A model generated the notes under the pieces. The model was given only the letters and a program-made list of their open reading frames with translations. It did not search any database and was not told the origin of the DNA. This document shows positions 16,915 through 27,308 of a stretch of DNA of 64,000 nucleotides, piece by piece. Positions within the stretch are counted from its first letter, which is position 1; the number at the start of each line of letters is the position of its first letter. The position numbers and the translations under genes were made by a program. The stretch is from Planctomycetota bacterium. GTDB taxonomy: Bacteria > Planctomycetota > UBA1135 > GCA-002686595. Location: assembly GCA_016714045.1 (NCBI GenBank), contig JADJNY010000003.1, positions 495,785 to 559,784 on the forward strand, given 5' to 3'.

Positions 16915-19499
16915 ATGAGCGCCGAGCGCGAGTCCGGAGCGGAGCTCGATGCCAAGGCGTCCATCGAATCGGGCGCGGCCACGGCGCTCGATCGCTCCGC
17001 GCCTTCGAGCCCGCCCGGAGCGTCGAGCGGCGCGGGTGCGTCGGGCTCGTCGAGCGCGCGCTGGGCGTGGATGCTGATCGCCGTGCTCGCGTTCGCGCTC
17101 CGTGCGTTCGTCGTGCACGAGTACACGGCGCGGCATCCGAACGCGGCGCTCCTCGCGATCGACGAGGCCGCGTACGACCGTTGGGCGCGCGCGATCGCGT
17201 CGGGCGACTGGATCGGGCGCGAGGTCTTCTTCCAGGAGCCGCTGTACTCGTACGCGCTCGGCGCGGCGTACCGCCTCGGCGCGGAGCCGCTCTTCGTGCG
17301 GCTCGTGCAGGCGCTCCTGGGCGCGCTCCTCTGCGTCGCGGCGGGCAAGCTCGCGGAGCGGCTCTTCGGGCGCGCGGCGGGCCTCGCGACGGGGGCGTTG
17401 CTCGCTGTGTACGCGCCGCTCGTGCTCTTCCCGTGCTTCCTGCTGAAGGAAGCGCTCTTCGTGCCGCTCGTCGCTGCGCTGCTGCTCGTGCTCGCGCGCA
17501 CGCGCGAAGCGGGGGGAGGGCGTGCGCGCGCGTTGCTCGCGCTTGGCGTGCTGGGCGGGGTCGGCGCGCTGCTGCGTGGAAACGTGCTGGTGCTGCTGCC
17601 GGCCCTTGTGCTCGCGCCCGTCGTGCGCGCGGCGGTCGCTCGCGGTGGGGGAGCCCGCTGGCGCGGCGCGTGGACGCGTGCGCTCGCCTGCGCGGGCGGC
17701 GTCGCGCTCGTGCTCGCGCCGGTCGTCGCGCGCAACCACGCCGTCGGCGGCGCGTGGGTGCTGACGACGGCGCAGGCGGGGACGAACCTCTACGCGGGCA
17801 ACAACGCCGAGAACCCCTTCGGTCGCGCGTACGAGGTCGGGTTCGTGCGCGGCGTCCCCGAGCACGAGGCGGGTGACTGGAGGCGCGAAGCGGAGCGGCG
17901 TTCCGGACGCGCGCTCGACGCGGCCGAGGTGAGCGCCTTCTGGCGCGACGCGACCTTCCGTTCCGTCGGCGAGGATCCCGCGCTCCATCTGCGGATCCTC
18001 TGGAACAAGCTGCGCCTCACACTCGGCGCGTACGAGGTGCCCGACAACCACGCGTTCGACTGGGACGTGCGCTACGTGTCGATCTTGAACGGGCCGTGGC
18101 CGGGGTTCGGTCTGCTCGGCGCGCTCGGGCTCGCGGGGCTCCTCTGGCACGTCGTGCAGCGCGCGCGCGGTCTGCGCCCCGCTGGTGCGGCGGACGAACT
18201 CGCGCTCGTGTTCGTGCTCTACCTCACGACGATCGTGCTCACCGTGACGAGCGACCGCGCGCGCCTCCCGCTCGTGCCGATGCTCGCTCCGTTCGCGGCG
18301 ACGTTCGCGCTGGAGCTCGTCGCGAGCGCGCGCGCGGCGGCGTGGCGGAGGCTCGGCGTGCTCGCGCTCCTCGCCGCCGGCGCCCTCCTGTTCGTCGCGT
18401 GGCCCGCGTTGCCCGAACGCGAGCGGGCGGAGGACCAAGACGAACGCGACTTCAACCTCGTGGGGCTCCTCGCGCGCGAGCCCGGGCGCCTCGTCGAGGC
18501 GCGCGCGCGCGCGGCGTCGCTCGCGCAGCGGCACCCCGACAGCGTGCGCACGCGGCTGCTCGTCCTGGGACTCGAGCTCGAGAACGCGCGCAGGTTGCTG
18601 GCGGACGCGGCGCCGTCGGCGCGCGCGGCCGCGCGGTCGAGGCTCGACGAGGTCGCGGGCGAGCTCGCGACGCTCGCGCCCGGCGCGGACCGCCCGACGA
18701 CCGTGCGCCCGACGACCGTGCGCGAGGAGCACCGGCGCCAGCGCCTCCTCGGCGAGGTGGAGCTCACGCGCGGCGCGTACGCGTCGGCGCGCTCGGCGCT
18801 CGAGGCCGCCGCGCGCTTCGATCCAGACGATCCCGACCTCGCGCTGGCGCTCGCGCACGCGGAGCTCGGGCTCGCCGACGAGGAAGCCGCGCTCGCGCGA
18901 TCCGAACCCGCCGCGGCCGACGCACACCGGTCGAACGCCGCGGAGCACGTCCGCGCGGCCGAGGCGCGGCTCCTCGCGCTGCGCGAGCGTTCGGCGCTCC
19001 CGACTGCGCGCCAGGGGAATGCGGAGCGCGCGCGCGCGGCGGCCGTCGAGCTCGCATGGGCCGGCGCGGAGTTCGCGCGCGGGTGGCTCGGCCTCGCCGC
19101 GAGCGACGAAGCGGAGCGGCGCGAGGCCCAGACCGCGATTGCGAACGCGCTGCGTGCGCTCCAGCCCGTCGCCGCCGACGCGGCGCTCGCGGCGGACGTG
19201 CGCGCGCGCGCGCGGCGCCTGGCGGGCCGGGCGCAGCTCGTCGTCGCGACGGACGCGGCGGTGGAGAGCGCCGAGAAGCACTTCCGCGCGGCGCGCGCGC
19301 TCCACGACGAGCCCGAAGCGCGACTCGGGCTGGCTCAGGCGCTCGTCGTGCGCGCGGAACGTTCGAGCGAGGGCCGCGCGGCGCGGCTCGCGGAGGCGGA
19401 GCGTCTCGTCGAGGAGCTCGCGGCGATCGACACGGCGAACCCCGCGGTCCGCGAGCTGCGCGGCTCAGGCGCCTGTCGGGTCCTACGGGACCCAGGTGA
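16915..19499 (+). CDS. GT39-like membrane glycosyltransferase with C-terminal TPR-like region; 3' end unclear
   Basis: From the ATG giving MSAERESGAELDAKA. A signal-anchor-like segment near residue 50 and about ten hydrophobic segments up to about residue 505 match the multi-pass GT-C fold of dolichyl-phosphate-mannose/ArnT-type transferases: an acidic first loop (A-I-D-E-A-A-Y-D-R-W), F-F-Q-E-P-L-Y-S-Y-A, and V-T-S-D-R-A-R-L-P-L-V-P. From about 515 to 850 the protein is charged and helical with TPR-like pairs (A-R-S-A-L-E-A-A-A-R-F-D-P-D-D-P-D). It would transfer a lipid-linked sugar on the periplasmic side. The reading frame has no stop where the protein should end: it runs on through the convergent gene at 19483. 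The end given (19499) is the nearest TGA after a one-base shift, so a 3' frameshift is suspected. Confidence 0.7.
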
Positions 19500-21171
19500 C
19501 GTTCACCGCGTTCGACAGGTTGAACGTCGCGCTCGTGCAGAACGCCGCGGCGTTGCGATACCAGATCTGGTAGCGGTAGGTCGTCAGCGGGACGACACCG
19601 CCGCGCACGGAGAGCGGCGGATCACCGGCGTCGGGGAACTGCGACGCACCAGCGACGTTCGTCTTCGTGCCGAGACGGACCAGCGAGCCGCCGATGCACA
19701 AGAGGCCGTCGCCGAGCAGCGTGCCGAGCCCCATTCCGGTCGGCACCGTGCCTTGGAGGTACAGCGCGGTGGAGTTCGGCATCTGCGTGCCGCGGAGCGT
19801 CAGCGTCTCGAGCGCGAGCGAGCTCCACCCGTCGGCGCGCAGGTGCCCGCCGGTTCCGAGCGAGTTCGTGCAGCCTTCGCCGTGGCCGTGCGGCGAGTGG
19901 TTGCCGCACGGGCAAAGGAGGCCCTGGCCGTCGCCGTAGCAGTAGGACCAGATGAGGGTGTCCGTGTTCAGCGGGATCTCCGCGATCAGCGTCGCCGAGC
20001 TCGCTCCGGTCGTCGGCTCGAACGCCTCCACCAGGACGAATCCCGGCATCGGCGGCCGATCGCAGTCGAAGCGGAACGCGTACGTCGTGCCCCACCTCAG
20101 CGCATTGGCGTTCGGGTCCTGGCTGACGTGCGGCGTCATCCACTGGAGCGTGTCCGCGTCCTGCAGCGGGTCGACGACGATCGACGAGCTCCAATCGACG
20201 CCCGACTGCGTGACCCCGCCGAGACCGTCCGCGCCGTGGTAGGCGACGTCGTGGAACTCGACGTTCGAAGGCGGCGCCGACGGCGGCACGGTGAGGAGGA
20301 AGCGCCCGATCCCGGGCGAGTAGTTGCGGTTGTAGACGGCGTATTCGTAGTGCCAGGTCGACGGCGCTGTCTGCGTGACGCACCACGCGACCTGCACGCG
20401 GCCGTCGCCCTGCGAGTCCCACTCGACGATCTGCACGGCGGGGTCGAGCTCCTTCCACGCGTCGAGCACCGTCGCGCCGCGATGCGACGCACCGACGAGC
20501 GCGAAGGTCGCGTCCGTGCCGGTCGCCGCGGCCGTGAGCTCGAGCCAGGTCGTGTTGTTGGACGTCGCCGCGTTCGTCGCGTCGTCTTGCGCGACGACGT
20601 GCGCTTCGACGACGTAGCGCTCGCCGGCACCATTCGTGACGTCGCTCGGCGCGAACTGGAGCTGGCCGGGGAACGACCCGCCCGACGCCGGCGTGTGCGG
20701 ATGGAGGTGCGTGCCTGCGTGCGGCGTGACCTCGTGACGCGGACCCAGGTTCGCCGCGAGCGCATTCCCCGGAGCGGACAGCGTGTCGTTGCAGCCCGGG
20801 CCGAGCGTCGCGCCCGCGCTCGGCGCGCACGAGCAGAAGTTCCCGGTCTGGAGCGCGGGGATCGTGACGTGCCGCGCCCACGACATCCCGATCTGCTCCA
20901 TGCGCGATGCGCCGTTCACGACGCGGAAGCGGGCGAGGCCCAGGCCGATCACGGGGTGGTCCGCGCTGGTGGTGGACCAGCTCGCGGGCGCGCTGCCCAG
21001 GTTCACCGGCTGGAACGCGAAGGCCAACGCGTCGACGCCGGCCACGGCGACTCGATTGAGCGGACTTCCGAATTCGACGGCGAGGTCGACCCCGGGCGCG
21101 CCGCAGGGCGCCTGGGCCGTGGCCGCGGCGGAGAAGAGAACGAGGCCGGCGAACGTGAGGGCGGGCTCCAT
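19483..21171 (-). CDS. Secreted protein with a divergent copy of the shared C-terminal domain
   Basis: The product has 562 residues. The signal peptide is MEPALTFAGLVLFSAAATAQ. The middle region is rich in aromatic beta strands and has a histidine-rich stretch (H-A-G-T-H-L-H-P-H) near residue 155 and an F-C-S-C motif near 112; no known enzyme family is recognised. From about residue 410 it carries the recurrent domain in a divergent form: Y-C-Y-G-D-G, C-P-C-G-N-H, G-C-T-N-S, L-L-G-D-G-L-L-C, V-A-G-A-S-Q-F-P-D, Y-Q-I-W-Y-R-N, F-C-T-S-A-T-F-N-L-S-N, ending W-V-P. Its stop lies within the 3' end of the convergent glycosyltransferase gene. An extracellular or surface role is inferred from the signal and the domain. 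Confidence 0.8.
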   Translation of the reverse strand: MEPALTFAGLVLFSAAATAQAPCGAPGVDLAVEFGSPLNRVAVAGVDALAFAFQPVNLGSAPASWSTTSADHPVIGLGLARFRVVNGASRMEQIGMSWARHVTIPALQTGNFCSCAPSAGATLGPGCNDTLSAPGNALAANLGPRHEVTPHAGTHLHPHTPASGGSFPGQLQFAPSDVTNGAGERYVVEAHVVAQDDATNAATSNNTTWLELTAAATGTDATFALVGASHRGATVLDAWKELDPAVQIVEWDSQGDGRVQVAWCVTQTAPSTWHYEYAVYNRNYSPGIGRFLLTVPPSAPPSNVEFHDVAYHGADGLGGVTQSGVDWSSSIVVDPLQDADTLQWMTPHVSQDPNANALRWGTTYAFRFDCDRPPMPGFVLVEAFEPTTGASSATLIAEIPLNTDTLIWSYCYGDGQGLLCPCGNHSPHGHGEGCTNSLGTGGHLRADGWSSLALETLTLRGTQMPNSTALYLQGTVPTGMGLGTLLGDGLLCIGGSLVRLGTKTNVAGASQFPDAGDPPLSVRGGVVPLTTYRYQIWYRNAAAFCTSATFNLSNAVNVTWVP

Positions 21172-21264
21172 GGAAGAAGTCTATTCCACCCGGAGCGATC
21201 GGTCACAGGCGAGCGAGCCCGGATCGAAGCGACCCGCGCGGCGGCCGCGAGCGGGCCGGCCGAT

Positions 21265-23160
21265 TCACGCCGCGGGCTCCGCCTCGGCGAACTGCAGCGC
21301 GTAGAGCCGCGCGTAGATGCCGTTCGCAGCCAGCAGCTCGTCGTGCGTGCCGGACTCGCGCAGCTTGCCCTTGTGCAGGACCAGGATGCGGTCGGCGCGG
21401 CGCACGGTCGACAGGCGGTGCGCGATGACGAGCGCGGAACGACCCTGGAGCAGCACGCGCGTCGCGGCCTCGATGCGCGCCTCCGTGTTCGAGTCGATGC
21501 TCGCGGTCGCCTCGTCGAGGATCACGATGCGCGGGTCGCCCGCGAGCGCGCGCGCCATCGCGAAGAGCTGACGCTCGCCGGTCGAGAACGTCGCGCCGCG
21601 CTCGGCGACCTTGGCTTCGAGCCCGCCGGGGAGGCGCGCGATCACGTCCGCGGCGCGGCTCGTCTCGAGCGCTTCCGCGAGCGATTCGTCGTCGACCTCC
21701 GGCCGGTCCATGACCAAGTTCTCGCGCACTGTGCCCGCGAAGAGGAAGTCCTCCTGCAGCACGAGCCCGAAGTGGCGGCGCAAGCGCGAGAGGGGATAGC
21801 GCCCGAGCTCGACGCCGTCGATCGTGATGCGCCCCGCCGACGGGTCGTAGAAGCGCAGCAGCAGGTTGACGAGCGTCGTCTTGCCCGAGCCCGTCGCGCC
21901 GACGACGGCGACCGTCTCGCCGGGGCGGATCTCGAAGCTGACGTCCGTGAGCACCTCGACGCCCGCGTCGTAGGAGAACGAGACGTGCTCGAAGCGCACG
22001 TGTCCGGCGACGAGGTCGCGCGCGGCGAGCTCGTCCGGGGCCAGCGCGAGCGGCGCACGAAGCTCCGCGTCGGGCCCGTCGCGCTCCACTACGCGGCTCT
22101 GCGTGTCGAGGATGTCGAAGATGCGCTCCGCGGACGCGAACGCGCTCTGCAAGACGTTGTAGCGCTCGCCGAGCTCGCGGATGGGGGACACGAGCATCGC
22201 GACGTAGAACCAGAACTGCACGAACTCGCCGTAGGACAGCGCGCCGCCGCTGATGTGCACGCCGCCGGTCCACAGGGTCGAGCCCTGGATCGCGCTCACG
22301 ACGAAATCGATCACCGGGAAGAAGAGCGCGAACAGGAAGATCGTGCGCAGGTTCGCCTCGAGGTAGCCCGCGAGGTGCGCGCCGAAGCGCTTCGAGACCT
22401 GCTCCTCGCGACGGAACATCTGCACGACGCGCATGCCCTGCAGAACTTCCTGCAGGTAGCCGTTCATGCGCGAGAGGCGCGCGCGCACGGCGCGGTGGGC
22501 CCGACGGGCTCCGCCGCGGAACACGAGGCTCACGCCGATCAGGAACGGCGTGCCCGCGAGCACGACCAGCGCGAGGCGCCAGTTCAGCCAGAACAGGAAC
22601 CCGAGCACGCCCGCGACCTTCACGAAGTCGAAGAGCAGCGTGATCAGGCCGCTCGTGAACATCTCGTTCAGGTTCTCGACGTCGCTCGTGACGCGCGTGA
22701 CGAGTCCGCCCGTGGGCCGCTTGTCGAAGAACGACAGGTCGAGGCGCTGCATGTGCGCGAACAGACGTGAGCGCAGGTCGGCGATGACGACCTGGCCGGT
22801 CTTGTTGAGCTGCGCGACCTCGAGGTAGCGGAAGAACACGGACAGAGCGAGCACGCCGAGGTACAGCGCGACCCAGCGCCAGAACTCGCTCGTGTACGCG
22901 CCGACGTCGGCGGCGGCGTCCGCCTCGCGCGCGGCGCGCGCCGCGAGGACGGGACCGTCGAGCGCGTGCCGCCAGATCCATGGGCCGCAGAGGTCGAGCC
23001 CGAACAGCACGATCAGTACCGCGAAGCTGAGCACGAAGTGCCGTGCGTGCGGCCGCGCGTACGTCGCGAGCCGCCGCAGGATCGAGCTGTCCCACGCCTT
23101 GGACGCGACGAGGTCGTCGTCCAGGTCGTCGCTCTCCTTCTTCTTGGCCTTGGTGCTCAT
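21265..23160 (-). CDS. ABC exporter half-transporter (membrane + ATPase), second of a pair
   Basis: The product has 631 residues. The N-terminal part to about residue 350 has six hydrophobic helices of the type I exporter fold, with the T-S-D-V-E-N motif before the third helix and L-S-F-F-D-K-R-P-T-G. The nucleotide-binding domain has Walker A G-A-T-G-S-G-K-T at 421-428, a Q-loop (V-L-Q-E-D-F-L-F), a changed signature motif F-S-T-G-E-R-Q instead of L-S-G-G-Q, Walker B V-I-L-D-E-A-T-A-S-I-D, and switch H in A-H-R-L-S. It follows the partner gene (23174-24922) with a 13-bp gap in the same direction. The altered signature in one half and the canonical one in the other is the hallmark of asymmetric heterodimeric exporters. 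MsbA-like lipid export or multidrug efflux are the likely roles. Confidence 0.9.
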   Translation of the reverse strand: MSTKAKKKESDDLDDDLVASKAWDSSILRRLATYARPHARHFVLSFAVLIVLFGLDLCGPWIWRHALDGPVLAARAAREADAAADVGAYTSEFWRWVALYLGVLALSVFFRYLEVAQLNKTGQVVIADLRSRLFAHMQRLDLSFFDKRPTGGLVTRVTSDVENLNEMFTSGLITLLFDFVKVAGVLGFLFWLNWRLALVVLAGTPFLIGVSLVFRGGARRAHRAVRARLSRMNGYLQEVLQGMRVVQMFRREEQVSKRFGAHLAGYLEANLRTIFLFALFFPVIDFVVSAIQGSTLWTGGVHISGGALSYGEFVQFWFYVAMLVSPIRELGERYNVLQSAFASAERIFDILDTQSRVVERDGPDAELRAPLALAPDELAARDLVAGHVRFEHVSFSYDAGVEVLTDVSFEIRPGETVAVVGATGSGKTTLVNLLLRFYDPSAGRITIDGVELGRYPLSRLRRHFGLVLQEDFLFAGTVRENLVMDRPEVDDESLAEALETSRAADVIARLPGGLEAKVAERGATFSTGERQLFAMARALAGDPRIVILDEATASIDSNTEARIEAATRVLLQGRSALVIAHRLSTVRRADRILVLHKGKLRESGTHDELLAANGIYARLYALQFAEAEPAA

Positions 23161-23173
23161 CTCGAAAGGGCGC

Positions 23174-24922
23174 TCATCCGAGCACCGAGAGCTCCTGGCT
23201 CTTCTGCTGCCGGCGCCACGTGTCGCGGTACCAGCCCGGGCGGGCGGCGAGCTCGGCGTGCGTGCCCTGGGCCTCGACGCGGCCGTCGGCGCCGAGCACG
23301 AGGATGCGCTCCGCGCGTATGACGCTCGACAGGCGGTGCGCGGCGACGATCACGGTGCGGCCGCGGCCGGCGTGGCGCAGGTTCTCGAGCAGCTGCGCTT
23401 CCGTCTCCGTGTCCACGGCGGAGAGCGCGTCGTCGAGGATCAGGACGCGCGGGTCGCGGGCGAGCGCGCGGGCGATGCACGTGCGCTGTCTCTGTCCGCC
23501 GGACAGGGTGACGCCGCGCTCGCCGATCAGCTGGTCGTAGCCCTTCGGGAAGGTCGCGACCTCGTTCGTCATGCACGCGACGCGCGCGAGCTCCGCGAGG
23601 CGGTCGTCGTCGAGCGGCGCGTCGACTCCGAAGCCGACGTTCTCGCGCCACGTCGCAGAGAAGAGGAAGCTGTCCTGCGGCACGTACCCGAGCGCGCCGC
23701 GCAGGTCGTCGAGCGACAGATCGCGCATCGGGACGCCGTCGAGCTCGAGCGACCCCTGCGCGTCGAACAGGCGTCCGAGGCAAAGGAGCAGCGTGCTCTT
23801 GCCCGAGCCCGTCGGCCCGACGACGCCGAGCACCGTGCCCGCGGGCACGTCGACCGTGACGCCCTGGAACGCGGGCCGCGCGGCGCCGTCGTACGTGAAC
23901 GCGGCGTCGACGAGGCGCAGAGCGCCGCGGACGTCGGCGAGGCGCACGGGGTCCGGGCGCTCGACGATCTCGGAGCGCTCCGCGAGCAGGTCGTCGATGC
24001 GCTTCGCGCTCGCCGCGGCTCGCGGGTACATGCCCGCGATCCAGCCGAGAGCGATGATCGGCCAGAAGACCTTGAACGTGAGGTCGATGAACTTGAACAG
24101 GTCGCCGACGGCGAGCGTGCGGTCGATCAGCGCGAGGCCGCCGACGATCAAGATCACGACGAACGTCGAGTCGTTCGCGGCGTGCGTGAGCGCGTGCGTC
24201 AGGCCGCGCGCATGGCCGAGCTGCACCTGGTTCTCGCGATTGCGCAGCGCGGCGGCCTCGAAGCGCGCGATCTGCTGGTCCTCGCGGCCGTAGCCCTTGA
24301 CCACGCGGATGCCGGAGAAGTTCTCCTGCGCGCGGCTCGACAGGTCCGCGATCGACTCCTGGACGGCCTCGGACCACTTGTGGAGCCGCGGCGTGAAGGC
24401 CTTCATGCCGAGGCCCATCAAGACGAGCGGCAGCGCCATCGTCGCCGCGAGCGGCGCGTTCAGCGTGAAGAGGATCGCCATGGACGCGGGCACCATGACG
24501 AACGCGCCGAGCGAGTACATGACGCCGGGTCCGAGGAACATGCGGATGTTCTCGACGTCGCTCGTGAGCCGCGAGACGACGTCGCCGGAGCGCGAGCGCG
24601 CGTGGAACCGGAACGACAGGCGCGTGAGCTGGTCGAAGAGCTCCTGCTTGAGCTCGTTCTCGACGTAGCGGGACACGGCGACGATCCACCAGCGCTGGAG
24701 GTAACGGAAGACGCCCTTGAAGACGGCCCACCCGAGGATCGTGAGGAAGACGCCGCGCAGGAACTCCGTGTCCGAGCCCGCGCGCAACCGATCGAGCGTG
24801 TTGCCGATGACGATCGTGACCATCACGTCGCCGAGCTGCGCGAGCGGGATGCAGAGGAACCCCGGCACGAGCTCGCGCTTGTGCCGCAGGAAGCGCTGGA
24901 AGTAGCTCCACAAGCGCTTCAT
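23174..24922 (-). CDS. ABC exporter half-transporter (membrane + ATPase), first of a pair
   Basis: The product has 582 residues from the ATG giving MKRLWSYFQRFLRHKRELVP. It has a six-helix exporter domain with T-S-D-V-E-N and F-H-A-R-S-R-S-G-D near residues 95-120, then an ATPase domain with Walker A G-P-T-G-S-G-K-S at 369-376, Q-loop Y-V-P-Q-D-S, a canonical signature L-S-G-G-Q-R-Q-R, Walker B V-L-I-L-D-D-A-L-S-A-V-D and switch H A-A-H-R-L-S. Walker B ends in D-D rather than D-E, so this half may lack the catalytic glutamate; the partner has D-E. The two would share one degenerate and one active ATP site. It is co-transcribed with the downstream partner. The substrate is unknown; lipid A core export is possible because lipid A genes occur elsewhere in the window. 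Confidence 0.9.
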   Translation of the reverse strand: MKRLWSYFQRFLRHKRELVPGFLCIPLAQLGDVMVTIVIGNTLDRLRAGSDTEFLRGVFLTILGWAVFKGVFRYLQRWWIVAVSRYVENELKQELFDQLTRLSFRFHARSRSGDVVSRLTSDVENIRMFLGPGVMYSLGAFVMVPASMAILFTLNAPLAATMALPLVLMGLGMKAFTPRLHKWSEAVQESIADLSSRAQENFSGIRVVKGYGREDQQIARFEAAALRNRENQVQLGHARGLTHALTHAANDSTFVVILIVGGLALIDRTLAVGDLFKFIDLTFKVFWPIIALGWIAGMYPRAAASAKRIDDLLAERSEIVERPDPVRLADVRGALRLVDAAFTYDGAARPAFQGVTVDVPAGTVLGVVGPTGSGKSTLLLCLGRLFDAQGSLELDGVPMRDLSLDDLRGALGYVPQDSFLFSATWRENVGFGVDAPLDDDRLAELARVACMTNEVATFPKGYDQLIGERGVTLSGGQRQRTCIARALARDPRVLILDDALSAVDTETEAQLLENLRHAGRGRTVIVAAHRLSSVIRAERILVLGADGRVEAQGTHAELAARPGWYRDTWRRQQKSQELSVLG

Positions 24923-25007
24923 CGCGCGCTGCTCCCGTCGGGGGCGCGGAGCGACCTCCCACCGATCCTGGAGCTCGTCGTCGTGCGGTCCACGGGGTTC
25001 GCTCGCG

Positions 25008-27113
25008 CTACGGCGGCGTCGCGCCGGCGATCGCGGACTGGAGCCGTTCGAGCTCCGCCTGGAGCGCCGCGGCGCCTTCCTTCGCGGCCGCGCGCAGCGT
25101 CGGGAAGCTCTCGGAGCCGTAGCCGTCCTCGAGGCCCGGCGCCCACAGCACGTTCTTGAACCACGCGCGGCCGGGGAGGCCGTCGGCGCGTTCGAGCGCG
25201 CGGTAGAAGCGGAACTCGGGCGTCGCCTTCCAACGCGGTCCGTCGCCGAGGTCAACCAGGTCCGCGCGGCGGGGAAGCGGCGCGGCGAGGGCCTCGGCGA
25301 GCTGGCGCAGCGCGTTCGAAGCGCCGTGGAGCGCGCCGGCGAGCGCGGCGTCGTCTTTCGCGGCGTCGCGCTCGCGCGTCGCGACGTCGGCGAGCGCGCG
25401 CGCCGCCTCGACGGGGTCGAGCACGAGCGGCCCCGCGTCGCCGAGGTCGCCGAGCAGCTCCGCGAAGAGCTGCCCGAGCAGCTCGTGCGCGACGAAGCCG
25501 GGGTCGATGTACCGTTCGACGAGTTCGAAGTCGTCGAAGGCGGTGTGGTACTGGCCGCTCGACGCGCCGCCGAAGCCGAGCTCCAGCGACGGGATCGACA
25601 GGTGGTGCACGAAGACCGCGAAGTCGGAGCCCGAGCCCGGCAGGCCGAGCGACGGGAGGACCTCGGGCTTCGACGCGTCGCGCTTCGCGTTCAGCGCGAG
25701 CTTCCACTCCTCCCACAGGTTCGCGGGTGTGCTCCCGTCGGCGCGCGGCGCGGACGGGATGCGTTCGAGCACGGGCGCGAGGCGCGCGAGCATCCCAGGC
25801 GTCCCGCTCGCGCCCGAGAAGCGCGTGCCGTGCACGCCGACGTCCGCGTTCAGGTACGCGAGTCCGAGCGCGCGCACGCGGTCCGCGTTCGCCTCGCCCC
25901 ACTCCGTGCTGCCGAGCAGGCCGAACTCCTCGGCGTCCCAGAACGCGAGCTTCGGCGTGTTCTCCGGGCGCCAGCCCGCCTTCGAGCGCTCGCCGAGGCG
26001 CTGCGCCGCGCGCAGGAGCGACACGACGCCCGCGCCGTCGTCGTTCGCGCCGCGCACCCACGCGTCGCGGTGCGCGCCGGCGAGCACGAAGCGCTCGCTC
26101 TTCCCCGGCAGCGTCGCGATCACGTTGACGATCGTGCGCAGCTCGCGCGGCGCATCGACGGCGACACGCGCGATGGCGGGGCCGGGGCCGAGGCGCTCGT
26201 CCTTCTCGACGTCGCGCTCGACACCGTCCTTCGTCTCCTTCGCCTTCACGCGCACGGTCGCGAGCTGTGCTTGCAGCGCTTCGGCTTCGAGCGCGCCGAT
26301 CGGCAGGCACGGGATCCGCGGCAGCGCGCCGTCGAGCTCCGCGCCGTCGATGCGCCGCGCGTTCGCGTCCCCGGGGCGCGGCGAGCCCCAACCCGGCGTC
26401 GACGGGTCGCCCGGCGTGTGTTCGATGGGGAGGATGGATCCGCGCTGCGCGTCCGTGCCGGGCTTCCACGGTCCGGCGGGCCAGGTCGGGCCCTTCGCCG
26501 CGCCGTCGACGGCGGATTCCGTGAAGAGCAGCACCGCGGCGCAGCCGTAGCGCGCGGCGAGGTCGACCTTGATCCCGCGGTAGCAGCGCCCGTAGCGCAC
26601 GAGCGCCACCTTGCCCGCGAGGTCGACGCCGAGCGTCTTCAGGCGCTCGAAGTCCGCGCGCGTGCCGAAGCCCGCGTCGACGACCTCGCCCGTGACGTCC
26701 GCGCTCTTCGACCACGCGTTGTACTTGGGCACGTCGCCGGGCGGGATCGCGTCGGGGTCGAAGCGCTCGATGCGGTGCGCGAGCTCGTCCTTCGCGTCCC
26801 GGGACGCGCGCGCGACGAACTCGATCGCACGCGGGTAGCTGAGCAGGACCGCGCGCTCGTCGAGCTCCACCGTCCAGCCCGCGGCCGCGAGGTGCTTCGC
26901 GACGATCTCCGCGCCGACCTTCGACCCGATCGTGCCCGCGAGGCGCGGCTGGGCCGCGAGCTCGCGCAAGAGCGCGCGCGCGGGCGGCGCGGGCGTCGTC
27001 GCGGGGGCCTGCGCCGGTGCGGCGGGCGCCTCGGCGGTCTCGGGTTCGTGCGCGGGGCTCGCGAGGGGCGCGAGGCCGAGGAAGGACGCCGTGAGGATCG
27101 TGGAGAGCGGCAT
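25008..27113 (-). CDS. Secreted M28 metallopeptidase, PSMA/glutamate carboxypeptidase II-like
   Basis: The product has 701 residues. It starts with a short signal (MPLSTILTASFLGLAPLASP) and a Pro/Ala-rich linker. A protease-associated domain (about 120-320) contains V-A-L-V-R-Y-G-R-C-Y-R-G. The peptidase domain holds the di-zinc ligands: H348 and D350 in G-A-H-R-D, D358/D359 in G-A-N-D-D-G-A-G, E395-E396 in W-D-A-E-E-F-G, a later Y-L-N-A-D aspartate, and a histidine in S-G-Q-Y-H-T-A-F-D-D. A helical dimerisation-like domain (about 590-700) ends the protein. This order of domains matches the M28B transferrin-receptor-like group, which removes C-terminal acidic residues from peptides. Extracytoplasmic peptide turnover is inferred. 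Confidence 0.9.
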   Translation of the reverse strand: MPLSTILTASFLGLAPLASPAHEPETAEAPAAPAQAPATTPAPPARALLRELAAQPRLAGTIGSKVGAEIVAKHLAAAGWTVELDERAVLLSYPRAIEFVARASRDAKDELAHRIERFDPDAIPPGDVPKYNAWSKSADVTGEVVDAGFGTRADFERLKTLGVDLAGKVALVRYGRCYRGIKVDLAARYGCAAVLLFTESAVDGAAKGPTWPAGPWKPGTDAQRGSILPIEHTPGDPSTPGWGSPRPGDANARRIDGAELDGALPRIPCLPIGALEAEALQAQLATVRVKAKETKDGVERDVEKDERLGPGPAIARVAVDAPRELRTIVNVIATLPGKSERFVLAGAHRDAWVRGANDDGAGVVSLLRAAQRLGERSKAGWRPENTPKLAFWDAEEFGLLGSTEWGEANADRVRALGLAYLNADVGVHGTRFSGASGTPGMLARLAPVLERIPSAPRADGSTPANLWEEWKLALNAKRDASKPEVLPSLGLPGSGSDFAVFVHHLSIPSLELGFGGASSGQYHTAFDDFELVERYIDPGFVAHELLGQLFAELLGDLGDAGPLVLDPVEAARALADVATRERDAAKDDAALAGALHGASNALRQLAEALAAPLPRRADLVDLGDGPRWKATPEFRFYRALERADGLPGRAWFKNVLWAPGLEDGYGSESFPTLRAAAKEGAAALQAELERLQSAIAGATPP

Positions 27114-27308
27114 GGGCGCGTTCGAAGCGAGCAGAATAGAGGAAGGGCGCGCGTGCGTCGCGTCTCGGGGCCGCGAAAGGCGCTGCGCCGCGCGTGCGGT
27201 CCCCGCTTCCGCCGCCCGGGGACGAGCGACCGCGCTGGGCCGGCGCGCCCGGACGGGGGAGCGTCGGCCGGCGCGTTGGGGTGGTGTGCGCGGAAGTCGT
27301 GCTCAGGC

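Noticed and set aside
16315..22770. A 2151-residue open frame on the plus strand
   Set aside because: Only its first part (from 16915) is a real glycosyltransferase; the rest runs antisense through a secreted-protein gene and an ABC exporter. High GC removes stop codons, so the open frame alone means little.
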